Below the pieces are notes generated by a model. The model saw only the letters and a program-made list of their open reading frames with translations, was not told the DNA's origin and searched no databases. From Planctomycetota bacterium (GTDB taxonomy: Bacteria; Planctomycetota; Planctomycetia; Pirellulales; PLA5), in assembly GCA_003576845.1 (NCBI GenBank), contig QEVJ01000013.1, positions 1-64,000 of the forward strand: 64,000 nucleotides of DNA. Reading direction: 5' to 3'. Position 1 is the first letter of the stretch. The number at the start of each line of letters is the position of its first letter. This document shows, piece after piece, positions 31,001-39,333 of the stretch. The translations under genes were made by a program, and so were the position numbers.

Positions 31001-31531
31001 ACGCTCGACCAGCTCTTCGCCCACGCGCCGCAGCACGTGGCTGTCGCCGGCGGCGCCCGTGAGCGTCAGCGTAACGACCGGCACGTCGTCGATCTCGATC
31101 GGCTTAACGACCCAGCCCGCCACGCCGGGCGGCACGGCGTCGAGATTCTCGTCGAGCTTCTTCTGAATCTTGACGATGCTCCGCTCGCGATCCTCGCCCA
31201 CGTAGAACCGCACCGTCACGATCGCGCCATTCTCGCGCGACATGCTATAGACGTATTCGACGCCGTCGATCTGATAGAGCAACCGTTCGAGCGGCGTGGC
31301 CACGAGTTGCTCGACTTCCGCCGCCGAGCGGCCGGGAAAGCTGACGTGAATATCGGCCAGCGGCACCACGATCTGCGGATCTTCTTCCCGCGCCGTGACC
31401 AACAGCGCCGCCGCGCCCAAGAGCAGCGAGAACACGATCAGGATGATCGACAGATTCGAGTCGAGAAAGATCCGCACGATCCGCGACAACGCATCGTGCG
31501 GGCTGGGCGCGGCATCGAGATCGTGACGCAT
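28043..31531 (-). CDS. RND efflux transporter permease (AcrB/HAE1 type)
   Basis: 1162 residues. Twelve-segment RND pump with two large periplasmic loops. TM1 follows LSRIVRIFLDSNLSIILIVF. In TM4, GLLVDDPIVDVENIARHFEE contains the paired Asp residues of the proton relay. The second half repeats the fold (LGLAFGAAMLMIYIILVAQT; TRDSIILVDFMQLAERHGRP). It drives export across the envelope using proton import, together with the adaptor encoded just upstream (two-base gap). No outer membrane channel gene is adjacent, so a TolC partner must come from elsewhere. Whether the substrate is organic or metal cannot be told. Confidence 0.94.
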   Translation of the reverse strand: MRHDLDAAPSPHDALSRIVRIFLDSNLSIILIVFSLLLGAAALLVTAREEDPQIVVPLADIHVSFPGRSAAEVEQLVATPLERLLYQIDGVEYVYSMSRENGAIVTVRFYVGEDRERSIVKIQKKLDENLDAVPPGVAGWVVKPIEIDDVPVVTLTLTGAAGDSHVLRRVGEELVERLAVVPKVSRTAVFGGEPREVRIELGAERLQAYSVTPAEVHRALRGANVTVPAGEFTRGDATARVDAGATIRDPRELGEIVVGVFNERPVALGNVAEVRDGPAEATSYVRHGWGMARGFADHAGSPGTVLAGPLSTEVAATSDPPPAIPAVTVAISKQKGANAVAVADAVLAAAKQIRADVVPDDVEVVVTRNYGLTADEKVNELVEALGVAIVIVIALLTISLGWREALIVAVAIPVVFGLTLAVNLLAGYTINRVTLFALILSLGLLVDDPIVDVENIARHFEEKRRASRDIVLAAVAEIRPPLISATLAVIVSFLPMFFITGMMGPYMSPMALNVPVAMLMSMVVAFTITPWLTYHVLKRRFIGPATGVSTAAPATGEPSSERSAEQTTAHEIYDPQVVQQSLLYRVFRPLMTPLLATRLRAWGFLLAMAALTAAAAGLAATRSVPLKMLPFDNKNELLLVLDMPEGTTLERTAAVVADFERYVAGIPEATDYTSYVGLSSPMDFNGLVRHYYLRRGAHQAELRLNLVGKKHRREQSHALGLRHRDALAKLAERHGAVLQIVELPPGPPVLATLVAEVYGRPDQTYDELLAAAATVARRMRAEPGVEDVDDFREAAVAKLVFEVDQEKAALAGVSAADVAETIRVALGGANDETLRVERERAPLRIVVRLPRADRSSHQALSLLRVKGSVGQLVPLAEIGAWRSTRVDQTIYHKNLRRVAYVLGECAGRPPAECVVDIQADRIDWAEVSAADRAKTQATLSAESGYVADAEPRPVAARTYFDNGSGIAWSVPHGVDVRFSGEGEWNITLDVFRDLGLAFGAAMLMIYIILVAQTGSFLIPLVVMLAIPLTVLGVMPGFWALNAMFGQDVGGYADSVFFTATAMIGMIALSGIVTRDSIILVDFMQLAERHGRPLFDAILESRVVRLRPILLTAGAAMLSSIPITLDPIFSGLGWSLIFGLLASTVFTLFVIPVVYWLIRRSRA

Positions 31532-31533
31532 GG

Positions 31534-32655
31534 CTACCTCGCCTCGACGACCAGGAGCACCCGCTCGCCCGGACGCAAGCCGGCGAGAACTTCGACGTCC
31601 GCATCCAGCGTGCGTCCAAGCTGAACGACACGGCGCACCGCGGCATCGCCTTCGACAACGTCGACCATTGCGAGTTGTCCGACGCGGCGAATCGCCCCCG
31701 CCGCGACGACGACGATGGTTTCATCTTCGAGCGGCAAGTGGAGCCGGCCGAACATCCCGCTATACACGCCCGGCGGACAGGGGCCGGTCACCTTGACGTT
31801 GAACGTGCGGCTGGCCGCTTGGGCTTCGGGCACGATCTCGCTGACGGTCGCCTCGCATTCAATGCCGAGCGATTCGAGCGATGCGGGAAGCTTTTGGCCG
31901 ACCTCCAGTTGCGTCGCCAGCGATTCGCGGACCGAAGCGATCATCTGCATCCGGTTCGGATCGTAGAGCGTGACCAGCGGCTGTCCCGGCGAAATGGTGT
32001 CGCCGACGTCGACGCGCTTGTCGATCACCCGGCCGGCCAGCGGCGCGCGGATCGTGGCGAATTCGAGCAGCACTTTCGCTTCGCGGACGCTTTGACCGGC
32101 GCGGTCGAATTCGGCCTGAGCCGTGCGCAGCGCGGCCGTCAAGGCGTCGAACTCACCCTGCGAGATGACGTTCGTTTGCCGCAGCTTCTTGCCGCGTTCG
32201 AATTCGGTGGAAGCTTGCTCGCGTTTCGCGTCGGCTAGCCGAATCGCAGCCTCCGCCTGTTCGAGCCGGGCCCTGAGGTCGGCGTCGTCGAGCCGCACGA
32301 GCACGTCGCCCTCCGCGACGTGCTGGCCCGCCGTGGCTTTCACCTCCAACACGCGGGCCAAAAGCCGCGACGAGACGGTCGTTTCATAGATCGGTTTGAT
32401 CGTGCCGATGGCCGTTTCGAATCGCGGCCGCTTGAGCTCGCGGACTTCGACGACCGTTGCCCCAGCGGGTATCGCTCGCTTGAATGCCGTGAATTCGCTG
32501 GCGACTTTCGGCTTAAACACGCCCGCGAGCACGACGAGCAGAACCCCGACGCCGGCCACCAGCACGAGGCCGAGAGCGATTCTCGCGACGGCGCTCAGCC
32601 ACGCGGCATTTCGCCAGGAGAAGCTGCCGGGCTTGGCCGCCGTGGGCTTGGACAT
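31534..32655 (-). CDS. RND efflux periplasmic adaptor subunit (HlyD/AcrA type)
   Basis: 373 residues from ATG 32655, fixed by GGAGG at 32661-32665. A single N-terminal membrane helix (about 24-46: RIALGLVLVAGVGVLLVVLA) anchors it; there is no lipobox. Then a lipoyl-like half (AGQHVAEGDVLVRLDDADLR), an alpha-hairpin coiled coil (about 125-200, Glu/Ala/Arg rich), and beta-barrel and membrane-proximal domains (ISPGQPLVTLYDPNRM; LAGLRPGERVLLVVEAR). It links the pump to an outer membrane channel. It is cotranscribed with the permease, whose ATG follows after two bases. Confidence 0.93.
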   Translation of the reverse strand: MSKPTAAKPGSFSWRNAAWLSAVARIALGLVLVAGVGVLLVVLAGVFKPKVASEFTAFKRAIPAGATVVEVRELKRPRFETAIGTIKPIYETTVSSRLLARVLEVKATAGQHVAEGDVLVRLDDADLRARLEQAEAAIRLADAKREQASTEFERGKKLRQTNVISQGEFDALTAALRTAQAEFDRAGQSVREAKVLLEFATIRAPLAGRVIDKRVDVGDTISPGQPLVTLYDPNRMQMIASVRESLATQLEVGQKLPASLESLGIECEATVSEIVPEAQAASRTFNVKVTGPCPPGVYSGMFGRLHLPLEDETIVVVAAGAIRRVGQLAMVDVVEGDAAVRRVVQLGRTLDADVEVLAGLRPGERVLLVVEAR

Positions 32656-32660
32656 TTCGA

Positions 32661-32665
32661 CCTCC
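32661..32665 (-). promoter_or_regulatory. Shine-Dalgarno sequence of the efflux adaptor gene
   Basis: GGAGG, five bases upstream of ATG 32655. It decides the start against a long open stretch further upstream. Confidence 0.8.
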
Positions 32666-32912
32666 GATGCATTCCACAAAGCGAACCCGTGCACCGCAGC
32701 ACGAAAGCGCGACGAACCGCACATCCGCCTCGCCCGCGGACGCACGTTTTCCTCGTGCGCCGGCCGGCAACTCCAACCGAAGCAAGATGCGTACCGATCT
32801 CGGGCCGCGTCGGGTTCGCGTTGGCCAATAAGATAACCCGAGATTGAGAGCCGAACATCCCGTCCGTCGCGCGGTTCGAGGCGTCCGTTCTCCGCGACCG
32901 CGAAGCCGCCGT

Positions 32913-34067
32913 TCAACGACGCCGCGGCTTCGCGCGTGGGAGAGTTCGCATCGCGAGAACCAGTGCGCAAGCCGCTGAGATCGCAAGTTGTCGCCAAGCG
33001 GCCGGTTCCGGCACGGCCGCGCTCAACTCATACCCATCGATGACGGTCGGCGTGAACCCGCCGGCATCGTCCGGCACGGCGGCGAGAAACTCGAACGACA
33101 CCGACCGCGCGTCGAACGACACGCGCATCGCGCCGTGGTTTTCGTTGTAGCGCACGACGCTTTCGGCAAGAATGTTGTTGAACGGGTAAGCCGCCTGACC
33201 CCCCAAGCCGTTGACGAAATACGGAATGCCCGTGTGCGACACGCGCTCGTAGGTGTGGTCGTGCCCGGTCAGCACGGCCGAGATTCCCCACGCGGCGAAG
33301 GGCCATTGCATGTGATCCTGGCTGCCGTGCGAACCCGACGAATACGATGGGTGATGAAAGAAGACGAACTTCCACGCGGCGTCGGACGCGAGTGCCCGGG
33401 TTTGCAGCCACGTCGCCTGCTGCTGCGCCGACGCGGAATCGAAGAACGCCGACTCCGAATCGAGCGCAAAGAAGTGGGCCTCGTTCCAGCGGAATTCGTA
33501 AAAACTTCGCTCCGGCTGATGGAAGCCGCTCGGCAAGCGACCGCCCGGTCGGCCAGGGTCCGTGTGAAAGTAGTCGAGGTAGCCCGGGCGAATCGCTGCG
33601 CCGGAGCCGGTATAATACGGCGGGCCCGGCGAAGGCTCGGCGCCGTCGCTCACGGGGTCGATCACGTCGTGATTGCCCACGCTGGGAAAGAACCGCTGCG
33701 TCGGGCTGGTCTGGCTCGGATAGCGATTGTCCGTGCGGCCCAAAATGAACTCGCCGTAGTTCTGGCCGATGCGCCGCTCCCATTCCGCGACGTTGATGTT
33801 CGGGTCGCCATAGGTGTTGTCGCCGACCGTAATCACGAAGTCGGGGTTCCAGCCGCGGACCATTTCCGCCACGCGCGTGGCTTCGGGCGTGTCGCTGCCA
33901 TAGTCGCCGATTACGGCAAACGTCGTCCGCGCCGCGCAGACCTCAAACGCCGCCAAGAACATGGAACTGCCACATACCGCGACCAATGCCAATCGCGGTA
34001 GCCGCCAAAGTGCGGCGCTACCCGCCCGGAGCCCGCAATCGGACTCGATTCGCGGCTGTACAAGCAT
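32913..34067 (-). CDS. Secreted metallophosphoesterase with PEP-CTERM tail
   Basis: 384 residues from ATG 34067 (start uncertain). Hydrophobic signal LALVAVCGSSMFLAAFEVCA. The calcineurin-like metal motifs are complete: FAVIGDYGSD, FVITVGDNTYGD, PSVGNHDVIDP, FVFFHHPSYSS and LTGHDHTYER. This is the purple acid phosphatase-like subgroup, a two-metal phosphatase outside the cytoplasm. The tail AAVPEPAAWRQLAISAACAL then VLAMRTLPRAKPRRR is a PEP-CTERM signal. A short palindrome (33998-34021, GTAGC...GCTAC) lies within the 5' coding region before the signal peptide, hinting that the true start could be a downstream TTG at 33992 or 33986. Confidence 0.87.
   Translation of the reverse strand: MLVQPRIESDCGLRAGSAALWRLPRLALVAVCGSSMFLAAFEVCAARTTFAVIGDYGSDTPEATRVAEMVRGWNPDFVITVGDNTYGDPNINVAEWERRIGQNYGEFILGRTDNRYPSQTSPTQRFFPSVGNHDVIDPVSDGAEPSPGPPYYTGSGAAIRPGYLDYFHTDPGRPGGRLPSGFHQPERSFYEFRWNEAHFFALDSESAFFDSASAQQQATWLQTRALASDAAWKFVFFHHPSYSSGSHGSQDHMQWPFAAWGISAVLTGHDHTYERVSHTGIPYFVNGLGGQAAYPFNNILAESVVRYNENHGAMRVSFDARSVSFEFLAAVPDDAGGFTPTVIDGYELSAAVPEPAAWRQLAISAACALVLAMRTLPRAKPRRR
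33998..34021. repeat. Short palindromic element GTAGCCGCC...GCGGCGCTAC
   Basis: 24 bases with GTAGC and GCTAC ends and complementary GC-rich inner arms around AAAGT. It falls inside the N-terminal coding part of the phosphoesterase. It resembles other small dispersed palindromes in the window in its GTAG start. Confidence 0.5.
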
Positions 34068-34191
34068 GGTCCGCCCGTAGAAATGTCTGCGATGCACCGA
34101 AGACCGCCGGCATCGCCGAAGAAGTGCGTCCACTTTGGGACACGATAGGCCCCCAGAGGAACCAAGTCAAGCGAATTCGCCGCGTCTTGCC

Positions 34192-35397
34192 CTACGCCCC
34201 CGGTCGCCGCCGTTCAGCGAGCACGTCGCGATACACGGCCGCCACTTTCGCCGCCATCGCCGCGTCGGAGAATTCGGTCCCATGCCGCTCGAACGCCGCC
34301 CGGCGAATCGTCTGCCAATCGACCTGACCATCGAGAAACCGCCGAATTGCCGCGCTCAAATCGACCGCATCGCCCGGCGCCGCGAGCACGCCCTCCGCAC
34401 CGTCGCGGACCGCTTCGGGAACGCCCTCGACGCGCGTCCCCACGACGGGAACGCCATGCGCCATCGCTTCGAGCACGACCATCGGCAAGCCTTCGCCGAA
34501 CAGACTCGGCAGCACGAACAGGTCCATTCGCCGCATCTCCGCCGGGACGTCGCGCGTAAACCCGGTCCAGTCGATCGCCTCGGCGATTTGCAGCCGCGCG
34601 GCCCGGCCTTTGATTTCGGCTTCGTACTCGGGCGTTTCGAACTTGCCGACCGCCCGCAGGCGAACGTCGTAATCGTGCGAGCGCAAGATCGAAACGGCAT
34701 CGAGAAGCACTTCGAGTCCTTTCCGCGGCCGAAAGAGCGCCACGACGCCGAGCGTCCATTCGCCCGAAGGAGTTGCGCGCTCGATGAGTCGTTCCGGTCC
34801 CGGCACGCCGTTGTGCACGACGGTCAAGCGGCGGGCCGAAATGCCGTACTTTCGCATGTGCGCGGCGAGGCTATGCGACACGGTAATCAATCGCGGCACG
34901 CCGACGAGGCTCGCGCGCTCGACGATCGTGTTCAAGACGTTTGCCGCGCGGTTCGTCGTATTGCGGATCGTCGGGCTGTGGACGTGATACACCATCGGTA
35001 CGCCCGCCATCGACGCGGCGAGCCGCCCGATCATCGCCGAGCGGGCCGTGTGGGCGTGAATGAGAGCATACTCCTCGCGGCGGACGATTTCGGCGATGTG
35101 CCGAATCTGCCGCACGTCGAGTCGGCCGCGCATCGGCGTGTCGTAGAGCTTCGCCGACTTGCATGCCCGCGCTTCCGCAAACGCGCCGCCCTTGAGCAAT
35201 GCGAACGCGGCCTCAAACCCGAATTCCGGCAACCGCGCGGCGAGCAAGTCCTGTACCCGCTCCGCCCCCGCATAGTGGTCGCCGTTGATGATATGCAGCA
35301 CGCGGACGAGGCGGGGAGCTGGGGGCTGGGGGCTGGGGACTAGGGACTGGGGAGTCGGGGCATCACTGGCGGGTTCTGCAAGAAGCTCAACGGACAT
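34192..35397 (-). CDS. Glycosyltransferase family 4
   Basis: 401 residues. GT-B fold of the GT4 family: N-terminal acceptor half begins VRVLHIINGDHYAGAERVQD with the Gly/Glu pattern typical of the family; the C-terminal donor half has LGVVALFRPRKGLEVLLDAV, FVLPSLFGEGLPMVVLEAMA (the E-x7-E nucleotide-sugar motif) and GVPVVGTRVEGVPEAV. It transfers sugar from a nucleotide donor, probably in exopolysaccharide or O-glycan synthesis; no other glycan genes are adjacent. Residues about 10-27 (SDAPTPQSLVPSPQPPAP) are encoded by a heptanucleotide tandem tract, which may vary in length; the first Met inside the conserved fold comes later, so a shorter start is possible but none is obvious. Confidence 0.88.
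   Translation of the reverse strand: MSVELLAEPASDAPTPQSLVPSPQPPAPRLVRVLHIINGDHYAGAERVQDLLAARLPEFGFEAAFALLKGGAFAEARACKSAKLYDTPMRGRLDVRQIRHIAEIVRREEYALIHAHTARSAMIGRLAASMAGVPMVYHVHSPTIRNTTNRAANVLNTIVERASLVGVPRLITVSHSLAAHMRKYGISARRLTVVHNGVPGPERLIERATPSGEWTLGVVALFRPRKGLEVLLDAVSILRSHDYDVRLRAVGKFETPEYEAEIKGRAARLQIAEAIDWTGFTRDVPAEMRRMDLFVLPSLFGEGLPMVVLEAMAHGVPVVGTRVEGVPEAVRDGAEGVLAAPGDAVDLSAAIRRFLDGQVDWQTIRRAAFERHGTEFSDAAMAAKVAAVYRDVLAERRRPGA
35314..35355. repeat. Heptanucleotide tract inside glycosyltransferase gene
   Basis: Six 7-base units (GGGAGCT, GGGGGCT twice, GGGGACT, AGGGACT, GGGGAGT). They lie in the 5' coding part of the glycosyltransferase and encode its Pro/Ser-rich N-terminal extension. 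Confidence 0.85.
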
Positions 35398-35500
35398 GGC
35401 AGCGGCTCGAAGTGGGCGACAAACTTGGACCCACCAAGCTTAGCTCCTTGGCTTCGATCGCCAGCGACCTTATACGCGCCAAAGCGCCTCGATCCGAATC

Positions 35501-35541
35501 CTCTCTGCGACCTCTGCGAAACCTCCGCGCCCTCTGCGTTA
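35501..35541. repeat. CTCTGCG-type direct repeats
   Basis: Four imperfect units (CTCTGCGAC, CTCTGCGAA, CTCCGCGCC, CTCTGCGTT) in the 217-base spacer between the glycosyltransferase and FIST genes. No gene is seen in this spacer. Confidence 0.6.
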
Positions 35542-35614
35542 AGAATGTACCAGCCCACCATTATCTACCGTTTCGGAATCGGCGATTGACCCGGCACAAT
35601 CGTCGCCACCGGCA

Positions 35615-36826
35615 TCACTCGGCCTTGTCGAACACCGCCAGGCTCGCCGTAAAGCCGTGCAAGAAGTTCCGGCCGCCGACCGGGCCGATTTCGCCTTGGG
35701 CGAAGAACCCGGCGACCGGAATCGGCCCCAGCGCCGCGCGCACCGCGGCGGCGTCGTGATTCGGTACGTCGAAGAGCCGCGTGCCGCGCCCATTGCAGGT
35801 GAACAACAGCGCCCCGCTCGCACCTCCTTCGATCTTGACCGCCGCGAGCATCTCGTGCAAGTCCTCGTCGGCCGATGCCGCGTCGCGGAGGTGAAACTGC
35901 ACGGTCTGGCCGGGGCGCACGTACTCGCCGACCGCGATCGCGCCGCTTTCGCCGTCGACGCCGATCACGTTGCGGACCAGAAAATCGCCGCGGCGAAACG
36001 CATCGCGGTATTCGTTCGTCACGCGGCCCAGGTGCAAGCCCGATTGCATCATTCGCTGGTCTTCGGGACCGAGCGTTGCATAGAGTTCCTTGAGAATCGC
36101 GAGCGGCGCGCGTCCGCCGAGTTCGTGTACGATGTTGCGCTCGGCCTTGGTGATGACCATCGGCTTGCCGATCGGCCGGCACCCTTGCGAGACGACCGGC
36201 CGCACGCGCACCGCTGCGCCGTCGAGCACCGCGGCCACCGCTCCTTGCCGCACTTCACCGCGGCGAAACAACAACCGGTTCTCGCCCGGCCCATGTCCGC
36301 CGCCGGCCATCCCGCCGATCACGTTCGCGCCCGGATGCTCGTCGGAAATCTGCTCCAAGAGCACGTCGGTCGGAAAGCTGAACGGCTCGCCCAAGAGCAG
36401 CAGCGTCGCGTTGTCGGGCCAAGATTCGACGAGCGCGTCGGGCCAGCCCACGAACGAACCGCCGTCGGCCGATCGGGCGTATTCTAAGTGCATCACTTCG
36501 ACGTTCGCGCCCGGCAGCCACGCCGCCCAGATCGCGAGCGCCGGACCGTCTTCGATCTCCAATTCGCCGCCGACGATCGACTCGGCCATGCAGCCGAGGA
36601 GCGCGTCGGTCTTCAAGCGATCGCAAATTGCCCCGGCAATCGCCGCCGACTTCGTGCCGTGGTGTGGCGAGAGAAAGGCGAACGCGAGCGCGGGCGACGA
36701 GCCGCCGGCCGACAAGACCTGCTCGCACGCCTCGCGAACCGCGTCGTCTGTGTTGCCCGCCCGCGACACGCCTGCGGCAAAACGAAGCCCAGTCTTACTC
36801 TCGACATCGTCAACACGACCACTCAT
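35615..36826 (-). CDS. FIST domain protein (FIST_N and FIST_C)
   Basis: 403 residues from ATG 36826 (GGAG nine bases upstream). FIST_N occupies about residues 10-200 (GSSPALAFAFLSPHHGTKSA; TDALLGCMAESIVGGELEIE; HPGANVIGGMAGGGHGPGEN) and FIST_C the rest (VRPVVSQGCRPIGKPMVITK; GRGTRLFDVPNHDAAAVRAA; PVAGFFAQGEIGPVGGRNFL). FIST is a proposed small-ligand sensor domain, often thought to bind amino acids, and usually sits beside kinases or GGDEF proteins. Here it is a stand-alone soluble protein with no partner next to it. Divergent from a small membrane protein gene. Confidence 0.9.
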   Translation of the reverse strand: MSGRVDDVESKTGLRFAAGVSRAGNTDDAVREACEQVLSAGGSSPALAFAFLSPHHGTKSAAIAGAICDRLKTDALLGCMAESIVGGELEIEDGPALAIWAAWLPGANVEVMHLEYARSADGGSFVGWPDALVESWPDNATLLLLGEPFSFPTDVLLEQISDEHPGANVIGGMAGGGHGPGENRLLFRRGEVRQGAVAAVLDGAAVRVRPVVSQGCRPIGKPMVITKAERNIVHELGGRAPLAILKELYATLGPEDQRMMQSGLHLGRVTNEYRDAFRRGDFLVRNVIGVDGESGAIAVGEYVRPGQTVQFHLRDAASADEDLHEMLAAVKIEGGASGALLFTCNGRGTRLFDVPNHDAAAVRAALGPIPVAGFFAQGEIGPVGGRNFLHGFTASLAVFDKAE

Positions 36827-36974
36827 GCGAACGCGCTCCAAGACGACAGGGAAACTGCGACCATCATACGCCTCGGTCCGGTACGCCGACAGGGACGCCG
36901 CGTGCGCCACCGATTGCTCGCAGGACTCGGCATGCGGTACGATAGCCGATACACCCGCCCACGAGGCCAACGCC

Positions 36975-37265
36975 ATGTCCAACGTCGCGCGCTCCGCCGA
37001 GCATCGTCTCGCCACATTTGTTGCTATTTGCGTTGCGACCGCCGCGTGCATCTCGCCGGCGGCGGCCGCGGGCCCAATCGGCAACTTCCCCCGGAGCGCG
37101 CTGCGGTCGAGCGCGCTCGAAGCCAGGCCCGCAGACGACGCATCCGACAAAGCCGCCGACGACCGGCGCTTGCGATACGCGATCAAAGCGAGCGCCGCGG
37201 CAATCGTGATGCTCGTGCTCGTCGGCGGCGCCTGGTTAGTCATCCGGGCGATGCGGCCGCGGTGA
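36975..37265 (+). CDS. Small secreted or membrane protein, unknown function
   Basis: 96 residues from ATG 36975 with GAGG eight bases upstream. It has an N-terminal signal or membrane segment (LATFVAICVATAACISPAAA) and a C-terminal membrane helix (AAAIVMLVLVGGAWLVIRAM) followed by a basic end (RPR). The middle is charged. No family is recognised. It ends seven bases before the stop of the convergent sugar dehydrogenase gene. Confidence 0.6.
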   Translation: MSNVARSAEHRLATFVAICVATAACISPAAAAGPIGNFPRSALRSSALEARPADDASDKAADDRRLRYAIKASAAAIVMLVLVGGAWLVIRAMRPR

Positions 37266-37272
37266 ACCGACC

Positions 37273-39333
37273 TTACGCCGCAGTTCGCCGGAGCGATCGA
37301 CGTCGCCCACCGAGCACGACGGCCAAGGCGGCAACGATCGAGGCGAACGCCGATGGCTCGGGTATCGGCGCCGCGTTCGAGGCCGCGGCGGGCGAAGTGA
37401 GGTGGGCTTGCAGGATCGCCAGGTCGGTAAGCCCGACGGCGCCGTCCGCGTCGAAGTCTCCGTCGATCCACAGCGCGCCCTCGGCGAGGCCGAAATTCGC
37501 CGCCAGCGTCGCGGCATCGTTCGCATCGACGACGCCGTCAAAGTTCGTATCTCCGGCCGCTGGCGTCCGCATGACGGCGAGCAGCCGCAGATCGAAGCTC
37601 ACGTCGCTGCTCGTGGCCGAGGCCTGATGTACTTCCGCCGCGATGACCGTGGTTCCCGTAATCGCGTCGGGCAGCAAGATCATCGGGTCGATCGGCACGG
37701 AGTCGAAGACGTTCTCCGTCGCCGTCCCATTCGTCGGCGTGTTGAATCCGGCGTTGGCGGCGAGATTCTCACTGCGAAACACTTCGTCGCCGTTGATGTA
37801 CACGGCCGCGCCGTCGTCGGCCAAGACTTGCAGCGTCAATTCGGCGACCAGCGACGGATCGACCCGCTCGCCCAGCGTGTGCCGGAAGTAGCTAGTGATG
37901 AAATTGTTCACATTGCAGTTGGGGGCGGAGGACCCGCACGGAATCTCCGTCGCTTCATCGTCGTCGCCATAACCCAACTGCGATGGCCCGGCGGGCCATT
38001 CCGCATCGTCGAACGCCGCCGCCCGCCACGCGGTTCCCTGATTCGAACCGTTGGCGAGATACTTCCACTGCGCCCCCGTGTCGACGATCGCCGCGACTTC
38101 GCCCGCGCTGCGGACGCGGTGAATTTCGCCGTCGAGCGACACGAGGTACAGGTTGCCGGCGTTGTCCTCGCCGAAGGACGAGAGGCTCGTCGCCGAGCCG
38201 GCGTCGGTCACGAACCGGGACGTCCATTCGGCGAAGTCGGTCTTTGTCGCGCCGTCGTAGCGGAACGCCCAAATCTTGCTGCTCACGTAGTCGGTGAAGA
38301 AGTAAAGACCATCGAGCGCGTCCACGGGTCCGCGATAGACGTATCCGCCAGTGATCGAAAACCCGCCGCTGGCGTCGTGGTTGTACTCGTGAATCGGCGG
38401 CGTAAAGCTGGCGTCGTTGCAGGGAATCGGATCGCCGGAACTGTTGCACCGCGTCGCCTCCATCACGCGCCAGCCATAATTCTCTCCGCCCGCGGAACCG
38501 GCCCCTTGGAAATTGACTTCCTCGCGGACGTTCTGCCCCACGTCGCCGATCCACAAGTCGCCCGTCGTGCGGTCGAAGCTGTTCCGCCACGGGTTTCTCA
38601 AGCCGTATGCCCAGATTTCATCGTCGCCGTCTACGCCGACGAACGGATTCGACGCCGGAATCGCGTAGTTCCGATTCGCGTCGGCCGGAAAGTCGTCGCC
38701 GTTGACGTCGATCCGCAGCATCTTGCCCAAGAGATTGCTCGTGAGGTCTTGGGCGTTGCCGGTTCCGCTGGTGTGGCCCGTGCCCGTGTCGCCGCCTCCG
38801 CCGCCGTCCCCCGAGGCAATGTAGAGATACTGCGGCTCGCCCGGGATTATCTCGGGATTGAACGCCATCCAGCCGGCGTTGTGGTTCGATTGCGGCTGCG
38901 TGTAGCTGAGCAACCGCGTGAACGCCGTCGACGCGACGTTGGGGTTCGCCGACCGCTGATACTCGCGAATCTCCGTCGTGCCGGAGCCACTGACGGTCAG
39001 GTTCACGAAGAACCGCCCGTTGGCGGCGTAGTCCGGATGGAACGCGAGCCCCAGCAAACCCTGCTCGTTCCCCGTCGCCAGGCCGTCGATATCCAAGAAC
39101 GGCGTGGCGTTGATCGAGTCGTCCGCCGTGTTGAGAATCTTGATCTGGCCCGTGTGCTGCTCGACGATGAACAACCGGCTGTTGTCGCCGGGCGCAGGCG
39201 CGACGAACACGGGCCGCGCCAGGCCGGACGCGATCCGTTCGAGAAACACGGTCGTTTCGCCGCGGGCCATCGCCGCGACGATCGTGACCGCCAGGCAAGT
39301 CGCGGCTGCAAACCTCGGTGCTCGGCGGATCAT
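37273..39333 (-). CDS. PQQ-type sugar dehydrogenase with jelly-roll, dockerin and PEP-CTERM parts
   Basis: 686 residues from ATG 39333 (AGGAG upstream). Signal peptide AATCLAVTIVAAMARGE. The first 400 residues are a six-bladed Glu/sorbosone dehydrogenase propeller: ARPVFVAPAPGDNSRLFIVE, GLLGLAFHPDYAANGRFFVN and NLLGKMLRIDVNGDDF are family hallmarks. Such enzymes oxidise aldoses with PQQ in the periplasm. Next is a jelly-roll-like domain (about 410-590: SYFRHTLGERV; DDGAAVYINGDEVFRSENLA), then dockerin repeats (GDTNFDGVVDANDAATLAAN; DGDFDADGAVGLTDLAILQA), and finally PIPEPSAFASIVAALAVVLG with basic end GRRRSLRR, a PEP-CTERM-like tail. Having both dockerin and PEP-CTERM is notable. Confidence 0.87.
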   Translation of the reverse strand: MIRRAPRFAAATCLAVTIVAAMARGETTVFLERIASGLARPVFVAPAPGDNSRLFIVEQHTGQIKILNTADDSINATPFLDIDGLATGNEQGLLGLAFHPDYAANGRFFVNLTVSGSGTTEIREYQRSANPNVASTAFTRLLSYTQPQSNHNAGWMAFNPEIIPGEPQYLYIASGDGGGGGDTGTGHTSGTGNAQDLTSNLLGKMLRIDVNGDDFPADANRNYAIPASNPFVGVDGDDEIWAYGLRNPWRNSFDRTTGDLWIGDVGQNVREEVNFQGAGSAGGENYGWRVMEATRCNSSGDPIPCNDASFTPPIHEYNHDASGGFSITGGYVYRGPVDALDGLYFFTDYVSSKIWAFRYDGATKTDFAEWTSRFVTDAGSATSLSSFGEDNAGNLYLVSLDGEIHRVRSAGEVAAIVDTGAQWKYLANGSNQGTAWRAAAFDDAEWPAGPSQLGYGDDDEATEIPCGSSAPNCNVNNFITSYFRHTLGERVDPSLVAELTLQVLADDGAAVYINGDEVFRSENLAANAGFNTPTNGTATENVFDSVPIDPMILLPDAITGTTVIAAEVHQASATSSDVSFDLRLLAVMRTPAAGDTNFDGVVDANDAATLAANFGLAEGALWIDGDFDADGAVGLTDLAILQAHLTSPAAASNAAPIPEPSAFASIVAALAVVLGGRRRSLRRTAA

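Noticed and set aside
28724-31624. Long plus-strand open frame (about 966 codons) opposite the RND permease
   Set aside because: Arg/His/Asp-rich composition without motifs; it mirrors the codon pattern of the real minus-strand gene in GC-rich DNA.
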